Below are positions 1-8,541 of a stretch of 64,000 bases of DNA, piece after piece. The notes under the pieces are model-generated. The model was not told the origin of the DNA. It saw only the letters and a program-made list of their open reading frames with translations, and made no database searches. The stretch is from CBDHDJ01 sp965261645 (lineage in GTDB: Bacteria > Pseudomonadota > Alphaproteobacteria > SHVV01). The stretch is from positions 248,001 through 312,000 of the forward strand of contig CBDHDJ010000002.1 of assembly GCA_965261645.1 (NCBI GenBank), read 5' to 3'. The translations under genes and the position numbers were made by a program. The number at the start of each line of letters is the position of its first letter. Position 1 is the first letter of the stretch.

Positions 1-789
1 CTCCAGGGCTGTAAGGACGAAGATGCGTTCGGCGAGCTGGTCCTCGGCCATCACCCCGAACCCCACCGGCAGCACGCGCTTCGTCTTCGTGTCGAACAGC
101 ACGACCGCCGGGACCGGCGCGCCGCCGAGCCCGAGCTTCGCCGCGCGCCCGTTGTCCGGCACCGCCTCGGGCCAGCCCTCCAGAGGCTCGCCGCTCAGCG
201 ACACGGCCAGCACGTCGAGCCCGTGGCGCATTGCAAAGGCGCGCAGGAGCGGGCCGAACACCCGGCAGCCGGCGCAACCGGCATGGCCGAGATAGATGAG
301 GCCGTAACGCTCGCCGAGATTCGCGAGCGCCCGGTCGCGGGCCTGGCGCCGCTCGTCGGTCCAGAGCTGCTTGGCGAGCGCGCCCACGGGGCGCTTCAGC
401 GTGTAGTCCACGTCCGGTGTCGCCCAGACCGTGCGCCGAAAGGCGTCGGAGAAGACGGCGGCGCGCTGCAACGTCTCCTGCTGCAGGCGCAGATACGCGG
501 CCACGTTTGCCGTCGTCGGCTCCAGGATCGCCGCGGCGCGCGTTTCCTCCAGCGCGCGGCGCATCTCGCGGATGCGGTCCGTCGCCGATCGCGTGTCCGG
601 GGCCGCCGGCGCGGGGGCGGGGTGTGCCTCCGGCGGTTCCTCCGGCCGGTCGCAGTAGAAGTGCCAGCCGAGGGACGGACCCTCGCCCGGAGCCCCACAC
701 CAGGAGCGCCATTCCGCGGCGCCCGCCACGGAGCTGGAGACCAGCAGCGCCGCCGCCGCCGCGATGGCGCAGTGTGCGGCGCGCGCCAT
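1..789 (-). CDS. traF: TraF, thioredoxin-like conjugal pilus assembly protein (partial, runs off left edge)
   Basis: An open frame starts at the ATG at 789 and stays open to base 1, so the C-terminus is missing. The first ~24 residues form a signal peptide (MARAAHCAIAAAAALLVSSS, then VAGA), so the product is periplasmic. A thioredoxin-like region follows, with a CAGC (CxxC) motif at about residue 160 after a GLIYLGHAGC strand. F-type TraF proteins are periplasmic thioredoxin-fold proteins that help fold or assemble disulfide-rich pilus components such as TraN, TraU and TraV. Many TraF proteins lack CxxC, so its presence here suggests real redox activity (inference). The start shares one base with the TraN stop, consistent with the same operon. 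Confidence 0.85.
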   Translation of the reverse strand, partial: MARAAHCAIAAAAALLVSSSVAGAAEWRSWCGAPGEGPSLGWHFYCDRPEEPPEAHPAPAPAAPDTRSATDRIREMRRALEETRAAAILEPTTANVAAYLRLQQETLQRAAVFSDAFRRTVWATPDVDYTLKRPVGALAKQLWTDERRQARDRALANLGERYGLIYLGHAGCAGCRVFGPLLRAFAMRHGLDVLAVSLSGEPLEGWPEAVPDNGRAAKLGLGGAPVPAVVLFDTKTKRVLPVGFGVMAEDQLAERIFVLTALE

Positions 790-1934
790 CACTCGCCCCG
801 GCTGTAGAAGTCGCGGATGCGCTCGCGCATGGCGGCGCCGGTGTCGCCCCCGTCCGGCAGCGAGATGGCGGGCTCTTTTCCGCCGTCCATCAGGTTTTCG
901 GTGAACTCGGAGAGGTCGAGCCGCCCGAAGTCGATGCGCTCGATCTCGGCCACCGTCAGGCCGCGGCAGTCCGACCAGCCGACCCCGAGCTGGGAGCGGC
1001 CCTGCTCCTGCAGGATGCGCCCGAGCTTGGAGCCGAACACGCACCAGGCCCGCGCCCGACGGATGCAGACCCCGAAGAAGGTGCGCTTGGCGCAGTACTT
1101 GCCGAGATAGCGGGTGTTGCCGCCGTGGCGCTCCTTGGCGAGCTCGATCTCCTCGGCGCTGCACCCCGCGAGCCCCACCAGCGCGCCCGAGTTGGTGCAG
1201 CAGTTGGCGAGCCCGAACCACCGAATCGTGCAGACGCGCCGCGCGCCCTTGAAGAAGCGCATGTCGTCCCGGTCGAACTCCTCGCCGCCCAGCTCGATCG
1301 CCATGTTGAGGCGCGACGTGGCCTCGACAAACCCGGTGTTCGATTGCGCCCGCACGGTCTCGCAGCCCGCGCCCACGCAATACCGGACCCCGCCGCAGGA
1401 CCCGCCGTCCTCCGCATCGTTGAGCGTCGCGTTGCAGTCCACGACGCCGCCCGAAGCGAGGCCGTCCGCGCCATGGGCGGCCGACTGCGGGCTGGCGGCG
1501 ATGCCGTCGCCGCGCGCCGCTTCGGGACCGCTCGCCGACACCGGCCTCTCGGGCCTTGTCGCGGTGCCCTCGACCACCGCGCGCCCGGCCGCGCCGCCCG
1601 GATCGTCCGGACGGCTAAGCCGCTCCCGGGCCGCATCCGCCATGCCGCCCGCCGTGAGGCCGCGCTCCGGCACGTCGGTGCCCACATAGCCCGGCACCGT
1701 GCCGGTCTGCGATGCGTCCCTGGCGATCGCGCCCGCCGCGGTCTGTCCGGCGCGGCCGATCTCCGCCGCCGCCGCCTTCGGATCCCCGGCCCGCGCCGCC
1801 TGGTGTGCGACCACCCACAGCATCAGGCAGCAGAGGGCGAACATGGCGAGCCAGGCGAACAGGCGCACGACCCGGGTTGCGCGGTCGATGAGCACATCCG
1901 CCCGGCCCGGACCGGGTTCGCGTTGCACGGTCAT
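789..1934 (-). CDS. traN: TraN, cysteine-rich outer-membrane mating-pair stabilization protein
   Basis: The 381-residue protein has a hydrophobic N-terminal segment at about residues 22-42 (VVRLFAWLAMFALCCLML). A low-complexity stretch follows, then a cysteine-rich C-terminal half. The segment WCVFGSKLGRILQEQGR followed by a GW..C.GLT pattern is characteristic of TraN. TraN contacts the recipient cell during mating. F-plasmid TraN is about 600 residues, so this is a short variant that may lack part of the receptor-binding region. The ATG at 1934 overlaps the TrbC stop (ATGA). Confidence 0.85.
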   Translation of the reverse strand: MTVQREPGPGRADVLIDRATRVVRLFAWLAMFALCCLMLWVVAHQAARAGDPKAAAAEIGRAGQTAAGAIARDASQTGTVPGYVGTDVPERGLTAGGMADAARERLSRPDDPGGAAGRAVVEGTATRPERPVSASGPEAARGDGIAASPQSAAHGADGLASGGVVDCNATLNDAEDGGSCGGVRYCVGAGCETVRAQSNTGFVEATSRLNMAIELGGEEFDRDDMRFFKGARRVCTIRWFGLANCCTNSGALVGLAGCSAEEIELAKERHGGNTRYLGKYCAKRTFFGVCIRRARAWCVFGSKLGRILQEQGRSQLGVGWSDCRGLTVAEIERIDFGRLDLSEFTENLMDGGKEPAISLPDGGDTGAAMRERIRDFYSRGE

Positions 1935-2707
1935 CGTTCCCCCCTCAGCAATTCGAGATGGCGACGGGCCACATCGCGCCCGGCGCCGCCCTCGGCGGCG
2001 ATCGCCTCCAGCGCGGCCGCAAGCCCGATGTTTCCGGCAATCCGGTCGTGGGGCGGGGCGGGGTCGTCCGAACAGCCCCGGCTCCGGCACGGCGGCACGC
2101 CCCCCGGCACCGCCACGACCGCGGGCACGCGCGTCACGCCGAACAGGCGGAACAGGCGCGGATCGATGGCGACTCCGGCGTCGTACCCGCCGAGCCGGTC
2201 ACCGACCGCCTTCACGGTCGCGCGCAACCCGCCTTCGCCGACGCCGCGCAGCACCAGCGGCGACCCGGTCCGGGCCGCGTCGCGCGCCCATTGCCGCCAG
2301 CTCGCGGCGGACACCGACAGGCTGGTGAACAGCAGGATCTCCGCCGTGCCGCCGCGCCCGGCGAGACCGCGCGCCGTGCGCGCCGCATTCCGTTCGGCCG
2401 GAAGCGGCGCGGAGGACGGTCCCGACGATCCCGGAACGATCTGCCTTGCAGCCTCGCCGGCGCGTTTCAGCGCGCGGTCGATGATCGAACGGGTCCAGTC
2501 CCCGAGCCCGCCGTCGCCCGCCTCGCGCAGGATCTCCTCCACGAGGTCGCGCGCCGCGCGCGACTCGGCCTCGCCCGGCTTCGCCGACGCCCGGACATCG
2601 TCCGCCAGGGCGGGGCGGCAGCACGCGGCCAGCAACAGGGCGCAGGCGAGCCCGGCGAGGATGCGTGCCGTCGGCGCCGTTCCGCGTGGTTTCAGAGTAG
2701 GCAACAT
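1931..2707 (-). CDS. trbC: TrbC, F-type pilus assembly protein
   Basis: The 258-residue protein begins with a signal-like segment (ARILAGLACALLLAACCRP) and a predicted periplasmic domain. The later region (LLFTSLSVSAASWRQWARDA, then VAIDPRLFRLFGVTRVPAVV) matches the thioredoxin-like TrbC family, in which 'FGV..VPA.V' is conserved. It sits between TraU and TraN, the usual position. The chosen ATG at 2707 makes a 16-bp overlap with traU. TrbC works with TraW in the periplasm during pilus assembly; in some systems the two are fused. Confidence 0.85.
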   Translation of the reverse strand: MLPTLKPRGTAPTARILAGLACALLLAACCRPALADDVRASAKPGEAESRAARDLVEEILREAGDGGLGDWTRSIIDRALKRAGEAARQIVPGSSGPSSAPLPAERNAARTARGLAGRGGTAEILLFTSLSVSAASWRQWARDAARTGSPLVLRGVGEGGLRATVKAVGDRLGGYDAGVAIDPRLFRLFGVTRVPAVVAVPGGVPPCRSRGCSDDPAPPHDRIAGNIGLAAALEAIAAEGGAGRDVARRHLELLRGER

Positions 2708-3687
2708 GTCCGTTTTCTCCACAGCAGGTAGCCGAAGCTCTCGCCCGAGACGGGGATCTCGCGGAGCGTCTCCCACAGCACCGAGGAGCGGCCCGTCGGG
2801 TTGCAGCCGGTGCGCGGCGTCGTGGCCGGGACCGGCTGGGTCATCTGCCAGCGGTACTGCGACTTCTTCATCACCGGCATCGGGTAGCGCCCGCAGAGCG
2901 CGGCGGACCCGGACGTGCCCCAGGCGAGCCCGGCCCGGTGCAGCCGGTAGACCAGGCGCTGGGCGGCCAGGAGCGAGGCCTGCACGCCGCCGACATGGGC
3001 GGCGACGTTGCCGGTCAGCGGGTACATCCCGCCCTGGCATCCCGCGCACCAGAACATCGGATCGAGCGGCAGCCCGGCCGAGGCCGCCGCGCAGTCGGCG
3101 GCGCACGCGGCCTGCGCCGGCAGGTTGGCGAACAGCGCCGCCTCCGGGTTGAGCAGAAACGAGAGCTCGTCGTCGAGCCAGGCCGGGTCGAGCTCCGAGG
3201 TCCAGGCGATGTCGAGCGAGCCGCCTTCGAGACACCCGAGATCGATCAGCGCCCCGATCCACGAGAGCAGCGGATAGACGTAGTAATGCGCGTGCCAGAC
3301 CGAGCCCGCCGCGCCGTCGCCGCCCGACGAACCGGTGCGCCCGCGCGCGGCGGGCAGGCCCGGATCGATGGTGAGCCCGCCCAGGTTGGGGAAGCACCAG
3401 GGAGTGCGCGTCACGTCCATCAGCCGGGCCGGCTCCCACACCCCGAGCGAGAGCCCGATGCGCGGGATCGGCGAGCCGCAGAAGCAGATCGGCGAGGACG
3501 GGTTCGGCGTGTCCGGCGCGCCCGACGCGCTGCCCATCCGGATCGGCCCGATCGAGATCGGGAACAGGCACTCCCAGCAGACGTCCGAGATCGGGTTGAC
3601 GAACCGCCCGGTGCAGGACTGCGCCGAGGCCGTCCCGGCCGGAAGCGCCGCGAACAGCATGAGCGCGAGCAGCAGGGCGCGGCTCAT
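2692..3687 (-). CDS. traU: TraU, conjugal transfer pilus assembly protein
   Basis: The 331-residue protein has a clear signal peptide (MSRALLLALMLFAALPAGTA, cleaved near SAQ). The mature part is rich in cysteine and tryptophan: CTGRFVNPISDVCWECLFPI near the N-terminus, then WYFPNLGG-like, CAGCQGGMYPLTG and SQYRWQMTQPVP segments. The length matches TraU of the F plasmid (about 330). TraU is a periplasmic protein required mainly for DNA transfer rather than pilus formation. The ATG at 3687 overlaps the traW stop by four bases. Confidence 0.92.
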   Translation of the reverse strand: MSRALLLALMLFAALPAGTASAQSCTGRFVNPISDVCWECLFPISIGPIRMGSASGAPDTPNPSSPICFCGSPIPRIGLSLGVWEPARLMDVTRTPWCFPNLGGLTIDPGLPAARGRTGSSGGDGAAGSVWHAHYYVYPLLSWIGALIDLGCLEGGSLDIAWTSELDPAWLDDELSFLLNPEAALFANLPAQAACAADCAAASAGLPLDPMFWCAGCQGGMYPLTGNVAAHVGGVQASLLAAQRLVYRLHRAGLAWGTSGSAALCGRYPMPVMKKSQYRWQMTQPVPATTPRTGCNPTGRSSVLWETLREIPVSGESFGYLLWRKRTCCLL

Positions 3688-4364
3688 GGCTCGCCGTCCG
3701 CAAGCGGGATCTCGATGATGCGCAGCTTCGATCCCGCCTGCTCGACCAGGCTCGGCGTTGCAGTGAGCCCGAACCGCGCCGCGAGACGCCCGCCCTGGTC
3801 GAAGAAGAAGGGACGTCCTTCGGCGCGGGCGAGGTCGAGCGGCCGCCCGGCGAGCAGGACGATCTTCGCGGGACCCGCGTGCGCGAGCGCCCAGGCGATT
3901 TCGACCTTGCGCCGTCCGTCGATGAACAGGAGATCGCGGGCGAGCGTCATGCCGGCCAGCGGGTCGATACGCGTGCCGGCCGCCGCGATGAGGGTGCCGT
4001 CCGGCAACCCGATATCGCGGTCGACGACGATCGCCGGATCGAACAGGCGCGAACGGCGTTCCCGCGCCGGCGCGATCCCCGCGACCGGGTCAGGTTCCTC
4101 CAGCCGCGCCCCGGCGCGGGCACGGGCCTGCGCTTCGATCCGGGCGAGCTCGCCCGAGCGTTCCATCCCGGCAAGCCGCGCCTCGATCTCGACCAGCAGG
4201 TCCGGCTCGGCGACCGGCCAGGTCTGGCCGCGCACGCCGAGGTCGGCTGCCGACGCCGTGGATGGAACGGTCGGAACCGACATGGCCGTCAGGATTGCGG
4301 CCGTGAGAATGGCGGTGGCGCGGGGGAACGCTCCGCTGGACCGGAAGGGGCGGGCGGGCCTCAT
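3684..4364 (-). CDS. traW: TraW, type-F conjugative transfer periplasmic protein
   Basis: The 226-residue protein has a signal peptide ending near STASA. The mature N-terminus (ADLGVRGQTWPVAEPDLLVE) is the typical TraW beginning. The C-terminal part carries RDLLFIDGRRKVEIAWA and GRLAARFGLTATPSLVEQ, matching the 'L.FIDG...Q' and 'FGI...P..V' features of the family. The length equals the usual ~210-230. TraW acts with TrbC and TraU in the periplasm. It overlaps its neighbours on both sides by ATGA. Confidence 0.92.
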   Translation of the reverse strand: MRPARPFRSSGAFPRATAILTAAILTAMSVPTVPSTASAADLGVRGQTWPVAEPDLLVEIEARLAGMERSGELARIEAQARARAGARLEEPDPVAGIAPARERRSRLFDPAIVVDRDIGLPDGTLIAAAGTRIDPLAGMTLARDLLFIDGRRKVEIAWALAHAGPAKIVLLAGRPLDLARAEGRPFFFDQGGRLAARFGLTATPSLVEQAGSKLRIIEIPLADGEP

Positions 4365-4897
4365 GGCCGCCCCCGATCCGCAACCGTCTCCGGCCCGACC
4401 AGCGGCCCTTCGAGGCCGAGCCAGGGGATGTCCGGCAGCGCCACGGCAAAGGCCGTGATGCGATTGCGCGGCACGAGCCCGATCTCCGCATAGCGGCTGT
4501 CGTGGCTGTCGACGTGACCGCCGTGCAGGTAGTAACGCCCTGCGGGAATCGTCCCCGGCGCGATGGAGTCCAGCGCCCGCCCGTCGAGAGCGCGGGGTTT
4601 GGCGATACCGAGCCGGACGCCACCGACCGTCACCAAACCGTCCGCATCGACTTCGACGGCCATGCCCGGCAGGCCGCGCACCGTCTTCAGATACGGCACC
4701 GTGGCGCCCAGCGCCTCCGGCGGCTCGAACAGCACCGCGTCGCCGATCTCCGGCGGCCCGATCAGCGGCAGCGCGAGATAGCCCCAGGCCCCGTCCGACC
4801 AGCTTGCGTTGACATGCACGCGCGACGCGGCGAGCAGCCAGAGCGCCGCCAGCGCGACCATCGCCGCAAGCCCGGCATGCCGGCGCCGCGCGGTCAT
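4361..4897 (-). CDS. S26-family signal peptidase (TraF-type, conjugative pilin maturation)
   Basis: The 178-residue protein has one N-terminal membrane anchor (HAGLAAMVALAALWLLAASR). The catalytic serine is probably the Ser of NASWSDGAWGYL at about residue 33. The lysine is in VPYLKTVRGLPG. The C-terminal box GRYYLHGGHVDSHDSRYAE corresponds to the conserved 'GD...SxDSR' box of type I signal peptidases. TraF-type peptidases mature the pilin; in the F plasmid this is done by the host LepB, but many alphaproteobacterial F-type operons encode their own. The likely substrate is the TraA-like pilin at 12180-12503 (inference). It is unrelated to the thioredoxin-like TraF at the left edge. Confidence 0.88.
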   Translation of the reverse strand: MTARRRHAGLAAMVALAALWLLAASRVHVNASWSDGAWGYLALPLIGPPEIGDAVLFEPPEALGATVPYLKTVRGLPGMAVEVDADGLVTVGGVRLGIAKPRALDGRALDSIAPGTIPAGRYYLHGGHVDSHDSRYAEIGLVPRNRITAFAVALPDIPWLGLEGPLVGPETVADRGRP

Positions 4898-5328
4898 GGC
4901 CCTGCCTCGTCCGCGCCATCCGCATCGCCCGGGCGGGATGCGGCCAGCGCCGCCTCCAGCGCCGCCTCGACATGCGCGCTCATGTCCGGCGCCCCGGCGG
5001 CGACGGCACGGGCGGGCAGCAGCACCACGCCCTCGCGTTCCGCCACCAAGGCCAGCGCGGTCTCCAGCGCGGCGGCCCAGGCGCGCGCATCCGCCGCCGC
5101 GTCCGCCGCCGTCGACTCCGTCCCGGCCGCCTCGACGGCCCAGGCGGCGGCGATCTCGCCGAGCCGCACGCTCGCGATCGCCGGCGCCTCCGGGGCGGAG
5201 AAGCGGACCGTCGCGGCCGAGACCGCCGCCGCCACCGCGCCCGAGAGCAGCACGGCCGACAGCATCACCGGCCAGGCGCCCGCGTCACGACGGGCCTCGC
5301 CGGGGACGTTCCCCTCTCCGCGCGCCAT
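4894..5328 (-). CDS. trbI: TrbI-like type-F conjugative transfer protein
   Basis: The 144-residue protein has one N-terminal transmembrane segment (WPVMLSAVLLSGAVAAAVSA) followed by an alanine-rich helical periplasmic domain. It ends in a stretch resembling the 'D.T..V..A' segment of TrbI (PARAVAAGAPDMSAHVEAAL). F-plasmid TrbI is about 130 residues with the same topology and usually sits between traC and traW, as here. The assignment rests on position, size and topology more than on a strong motif. The ATG at 5328 is one base after the stop of the preceding gene, and its own stop overlaps the peptidase start. Confidence 0.7.
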   Translation of the reverse strand: MARGEGNVPGEARRDAGAWPVMLSAVLLSGAVAAAVSAATVRFSAPEAPAIASVRLGEIAAAWAVEAAGTESTAADAAADARAWAAALETALALVAEREGVVLLPARAVAAGAPDMSAHVEAALEAALAASRPGDADGADEAGP

Positions 5329-5329
5329 C

Positions 5330-6001
5330 TCAGGCCCCCGCCGCATCCGGCGTGCCGGCCTCGCCGGCCTTCCCCGACGTCTTCCCGCCCGGGCCCCCAA
5401 CCGGGGGGCGGTCCCCGGCGAGCGCCCGGAACCGGGCCAGCCAGGCCTGCGCCGCGCGCTCGGGCGCGATGCTGCGGATGCGGCGCTTCAGCGGCGGGAA
5501 CGCGATCCCGGAATTGGCGGACGCCTCGTCCCCGAGCAGGTCGCGGCTCTCCGCCGCGGCCGCCATGCGGCCGACGAAGCGCAGCACCTCCGCCTGCTCC
5601 TCGTCGAGCGCCGCGCTTAAGCCCGCGGCCTCGCGCACCGCGGCCTCGATGCCGGCCGCGAGGCGCGCCGTGCGGTCGGCGGCCCGGGCCGAGACCGTCC
5701 ATTCGCCCCGGAACCAGGCGGACGCGGCGCCCGAGACCAGCGCATGCAGCGCCAGCGTGCGCCGGTCCTCCTCCGAAAGCCCGCCCAGCGCCTCGATCTC
5801 CTCGCTCACGATCACCGCATGCGCCGCCAGCGAGTGGTAGTGCCGCATCCGCCCGCCCCGGCGGCAGCAGTTGGCGAGCACGTGGGCCAGCGCCTCGAAG
5901 TCGATATCCGTGACCGTCACGGTCTCCGGGTCGTCGGGCCAGGCGAGCGCGGCCTCGCCGGTCGCGCCCGGCCCGCTGCGGTCTCCTCGTTTCGATGTCA
6001 T
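5330..6001 (-). CDS. Degenerate HD-like domain protein inside the conjugation operon
   Basis: The 223-residue protein sits between TraC (ATGA overlap) and TrbI. Residues ~35-70 (ALAHVLANCCRRGGRMRHYH, then SLAAHAVIVSEEI) closely follow the start of the phage or YfbR-like HD phosphohydrolase family, whose members read roughly 'ALA..CRFGG..R.FYSVA.HS..VS'. In that family an 'LLHDA.EAY.GD' metal-binding segment follows. Here the equivalent stretch is LALHALVSGAASAWFRGEW, so the HD dyad is absent. The lower half is alanine-rich, with an FPPLKRRIRSI segment. I infer a catalytically dead HD-fold protein retained for a structural or regulatory role. F-type operons do not normally carry it. Confidence 0.7.
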   Translation of the reverse strand: MTSKRGDRSGPGATGEAALAWPDDPETVTVTDIDFEALAHVLANCCRRGGRMRHYHSLAAHAVIVSEEIEALGGLSEEDRRTLALHALVSGAASAWFRGEWTVSARAADRTARLAAGIEAAVREAAGLSAALDEEQAEVLRFVGRMAAAAESRDLLGDEASANSGIAFPPLKRRIRSIAPERAAQAWLARFRALAGDRPPVGGPGGKTSGKAGEAGTPDAAGA

Positions 6002-8541
6002 TCGCCGTCTCCCTTCCCGTGCGTGGTCGTTTCTTCGCGTTCGGGAGCCGTGCTCCCGGCGATCCGGTCGATGGCCCCCACCGTGGTGAGCCCCTCGGCC
6101 TTGAGGGTCTCGACGGCGGCGAAGGCGGGGCCGCGCGAGGAGAACAGCGCCGCCGACCATCGATCGAGCACGAGGCGCGCGACGCGCCAGCCGTCCGGGC
6201 CGTGCAGCACCAGCTCGGCATAGCGCCCGTCGGCGGTGGTGAGGCTCTTCAAGGCCCGCTCCATGCCGGGATCGCAGTGGATGCGCTTCTCGGCTTTCAG
6301 CAGCTCGACGGACTCGTCCTTCTGCGCCAGGAAGATCACCCAGTCCGAGTTCTCCCAGGCCGCCCGCGCGGCGGGGTTGGCGTAGTAGTCGTTGACGCTC
6401 TGGGTGCCGGTCACCAATGCGCCGCGGTATTTGCGGGCGCGACGCGCGGCGCCTTCGAGGAACGCCTTGCTGTCCTCGCCCGAGAGCAGGTCCCAGGCCT
6501 CGTCGATGACGATCGCCTTCGCCCTGGTCCGGGGGCCGTGATACATGCGCTGGGTGGCGAGGAAGACCACCAGCATCAGCACCACGCCCTGGACGTCGCC
6601 CCGGCCCTTGAGCTCGGCGAGCTCGAACACGGTCAGCGCGTTCTCCAGGTCGGGCACCCCGGACCCGGCGAACAGCCGCCCCATGGCGCCGCCGGGGCAC
6701 CAGGGGCCGAGCGCGGTGCCCATGTCCTTCGCCCGCCGGTCGTCGCGGGCTTCGAGATGCGTGCGCACCGTGCCGAGATCGGCGCCGTTGCCGGCCTCGT
6801 CCCAGGCCGCCGCGATCGCGCCGTCGATCAGCGCCGCCTCGATATCGTCGATGGCGCCGCGGCGCCGGCACATGCGCCCGATCACGCCCGCCAGCATGGC
6901 GAAGCATTCCTCGCGGTAATCGCCGTCGCGATTGGCGGTCCCGGCGTCGATCATCGCGAAAGGGTTGAGCGTCGCCGGGTCCTTGCCGAAGGCGATGAAG
7001 GCGCCGCCGAGGGCTTCCGCCGTGTGCTGGAACGAACGCCCGTCGTCGATCACCACGGCCTCGCCGCCGGCGCCGATCAGCCCGGTCACCAGCTCCTGCA
7101 TCAGCACCGACTTGCCGGAGCCGGACTTCCCCGTGACCGCGACGTTGTAGTTGCCGGCCTCGTTGGCGAAGGGCGACCAGCAGGCCGGCTGGCCGCGGCG
7201 CCCGATCAGGAAGAGGGCGGGCGGGTTGTCCGGGTTCATCGGCTGGCCGCGCCACTCGCCATGCACCGGCGCGAGGTTGACGGCCGACGCGGTGAGCAGC
7301 GTCTTCATCCGGCCCATGCGTTCGAGATCGGCGTCGAGACCGCCGGCGGACGCCATCGGCAGGCAGGCGAGCCAGGAGGGGAGCTGGACGTAGCGCTCCG
7401 CGTTCACCCGCCAGCCCTGGCCGTGATAGATCGCGCGCACCGCCTGCTCGGCCTCGTCGAGCGCATCGAGCGGCGCATAGACCGCGACGGTGTAGCAGGC
7501 CCGGACCAGCCGCTCGCCGTCCTTCAGCCGCTCGGTCACCGTCTGCCAGTCGCGCGCCTTCTCGGGCAGGCCGGGGAGGTAGCGCGCGATACCGGTGCCG
7601 GCCTGCTGAATCGCGCGCGCCGACTTGAGAAAGGCCTTCTCGCCCGCCGCCTCGTCGCCGGTCGTCACGGTCAGGGTCGTCAGCACCGGACAGCCCGGCT
7701 GGAGGAAGTCGCGGTGGAAATCGCCGATCAGCGCGTTGCCGCGCCAGCCCGGCCAGACCTCCGGGAACGCGACGGCCGTCAGGATCCGCACGGCGACGTC
7801 TTCCGCATCCGCGCCGTGGAAGGTGAGGCCGGTCGGCGCCACGGTGAGCGCGCGGCCAGGAGCGATGCACTGCTCATGGATCGGATCGCGCGGCGACCAG
7901 CGCCTCACCGGGCGCCGCGTCCCCCCGTCGCGTTCTCCATCGATGTCGGGGACGGTGAGCTCGGCCGCGAGCGACAGCAGCGCGTCCGGCTCCAGCCGCC
8001 GCGCATGGGCGCCGGCCGAGGCGAGCGTGCCTTCGAGCGCCCGGCGGAAGGCCCCCAGAGACGTCTCGGCGGCCGGGCCGGGACCGCCCGCGAGGCAGGC
8101 GGTGACGAACACCCGGTAGTCGCTGAGCGTGAAGGGCGGCCCGCCGCCATGCAGCTTGCGCCAGCCGCCGCGGCTGAGAAGCTCGCCGCGCCGCGCACCC
8201 ATCCGCGCGAGCGCGCCGCCGGCGCCGGCGCGCGGCTCGGCCCAGGCGTCGCAGGCCGCGCCGAAGCGCGGGCTCGCCCAGTGGATGACCTGTATTGTGC
8301 AGCGCTCCGGCGCGGCGTCCGCCAGCGTGCCCGACAATGCCCCCAAGGTCTCGGCGTCGATGCCCGCGAAGGGCGGCAGTTCGACGACGAAGCCGGTGCT
8401 GGCGGCGTTGACGTAGAGCTCGCTCGATTCGTCCCATGCGCGCCAGGGCAGCAGGGAATGGAGCGCCGCCGGCATCGCGGGCGGCATCCAGGGACCGGGC
8501 GCCTCCGGCCCCTCGAACAGCTCCAGCAGCCGGCCGATCAC
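5998..8541 (-). CDS. traC: TraC, F-type T4SS ATPase (VirB4 family)
   Basis: The 847-residue protein is close to F-plasmid TraC (about 875). The Walker A motif is VTGKSGSGKSVLMQEL at about residue 470 and Walker B is AIVIDEAWDLLSGED at about residue 680. The N-terminal half is the TraC-type domain. TraC is the cytoplasmic motor that powers pilus assembly and retraction. I chose the GTG at 8541: it overlaps the traV stop as GTGA, has an upstream GGAGG, and begins the recognisable IGRLLELFEG segment. An open frame continues further upstream to 9030, but that part lies within traV. Confidence 0.93.
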   Translation of the reverse strand: MIGRLLELFEGPEAPGPWMPPAMPAALHSLLPWRAWDESSELYVNAASTGFVVELPPFAGIDAETLGALSGTLADAAPERCTIQVIHWASPRFGAACDAWAEPRAGAGGALARMGARRGELLSRGGWRKLHGGGPPFTLSDYRVFVTACLAGGPGPAAETSLGAFRRALEGTLASAGAHARRLEPDALLSLAAELTVPDIDGERDGGTRRPVRRWSPRDPIHEQCIAPGRALTVAPTGLTFHGADAEDVAVRILTAVAFPEVWPGWRGNALIGDFHRDFLQPGCPVLTTLTVTTGDEAAGEKAFLKSARAIQQAGTGIARYLPGLPEKARDWQTVTERLKDGERLVRACYTVAVYAPLDALDEAEQAVRAIYHGQGWRVNAERYVQLPSWLACLPMASAGGLDADLERMGRMKTLLTASAVNLAPVHGEWRGQPMNPDNPPALFLIGRRGQPACWSPFANEAGNYNVAVTGKSGSGKSVLMQELVTGLIGAGGEAVVIDDGRSFQHTAEALGGAFIAFGKDPATLNPFAMIDAGTANRDGDYREECFAMLAGVIGRMCRRRGAIDDIEAALIDGAIAAAWDEAGNGADLGTVRTHLEARDDRRAKDMGTALGPWCPGGAMGRLFAGSGVPDLENALTVFELAELKGRGDVQGVVLMLVVFLATQRMYHGPRTRAKAIVIDEAWDLLSGEDSKAFLEGAARRARKYRGALVTGTQSVNDYYANPAARAAWENSDWVIFLAQKDESVELLKAEKRIHCDPGMERALKSLTTADGRYAELVLHGPDGWRVARLVLDRWSAALFSSRGPAFAAVETLKAEGLTTVGAIDRIAGSTAPEREETTTHGKGDGE

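Noticed and set aside
417..3152. 911-codon plus-strand open frame opposite traF-traU
   Set aside because: The minus-strand genes have signal peptides, conserved motifs and coupled starts; this frame has none.
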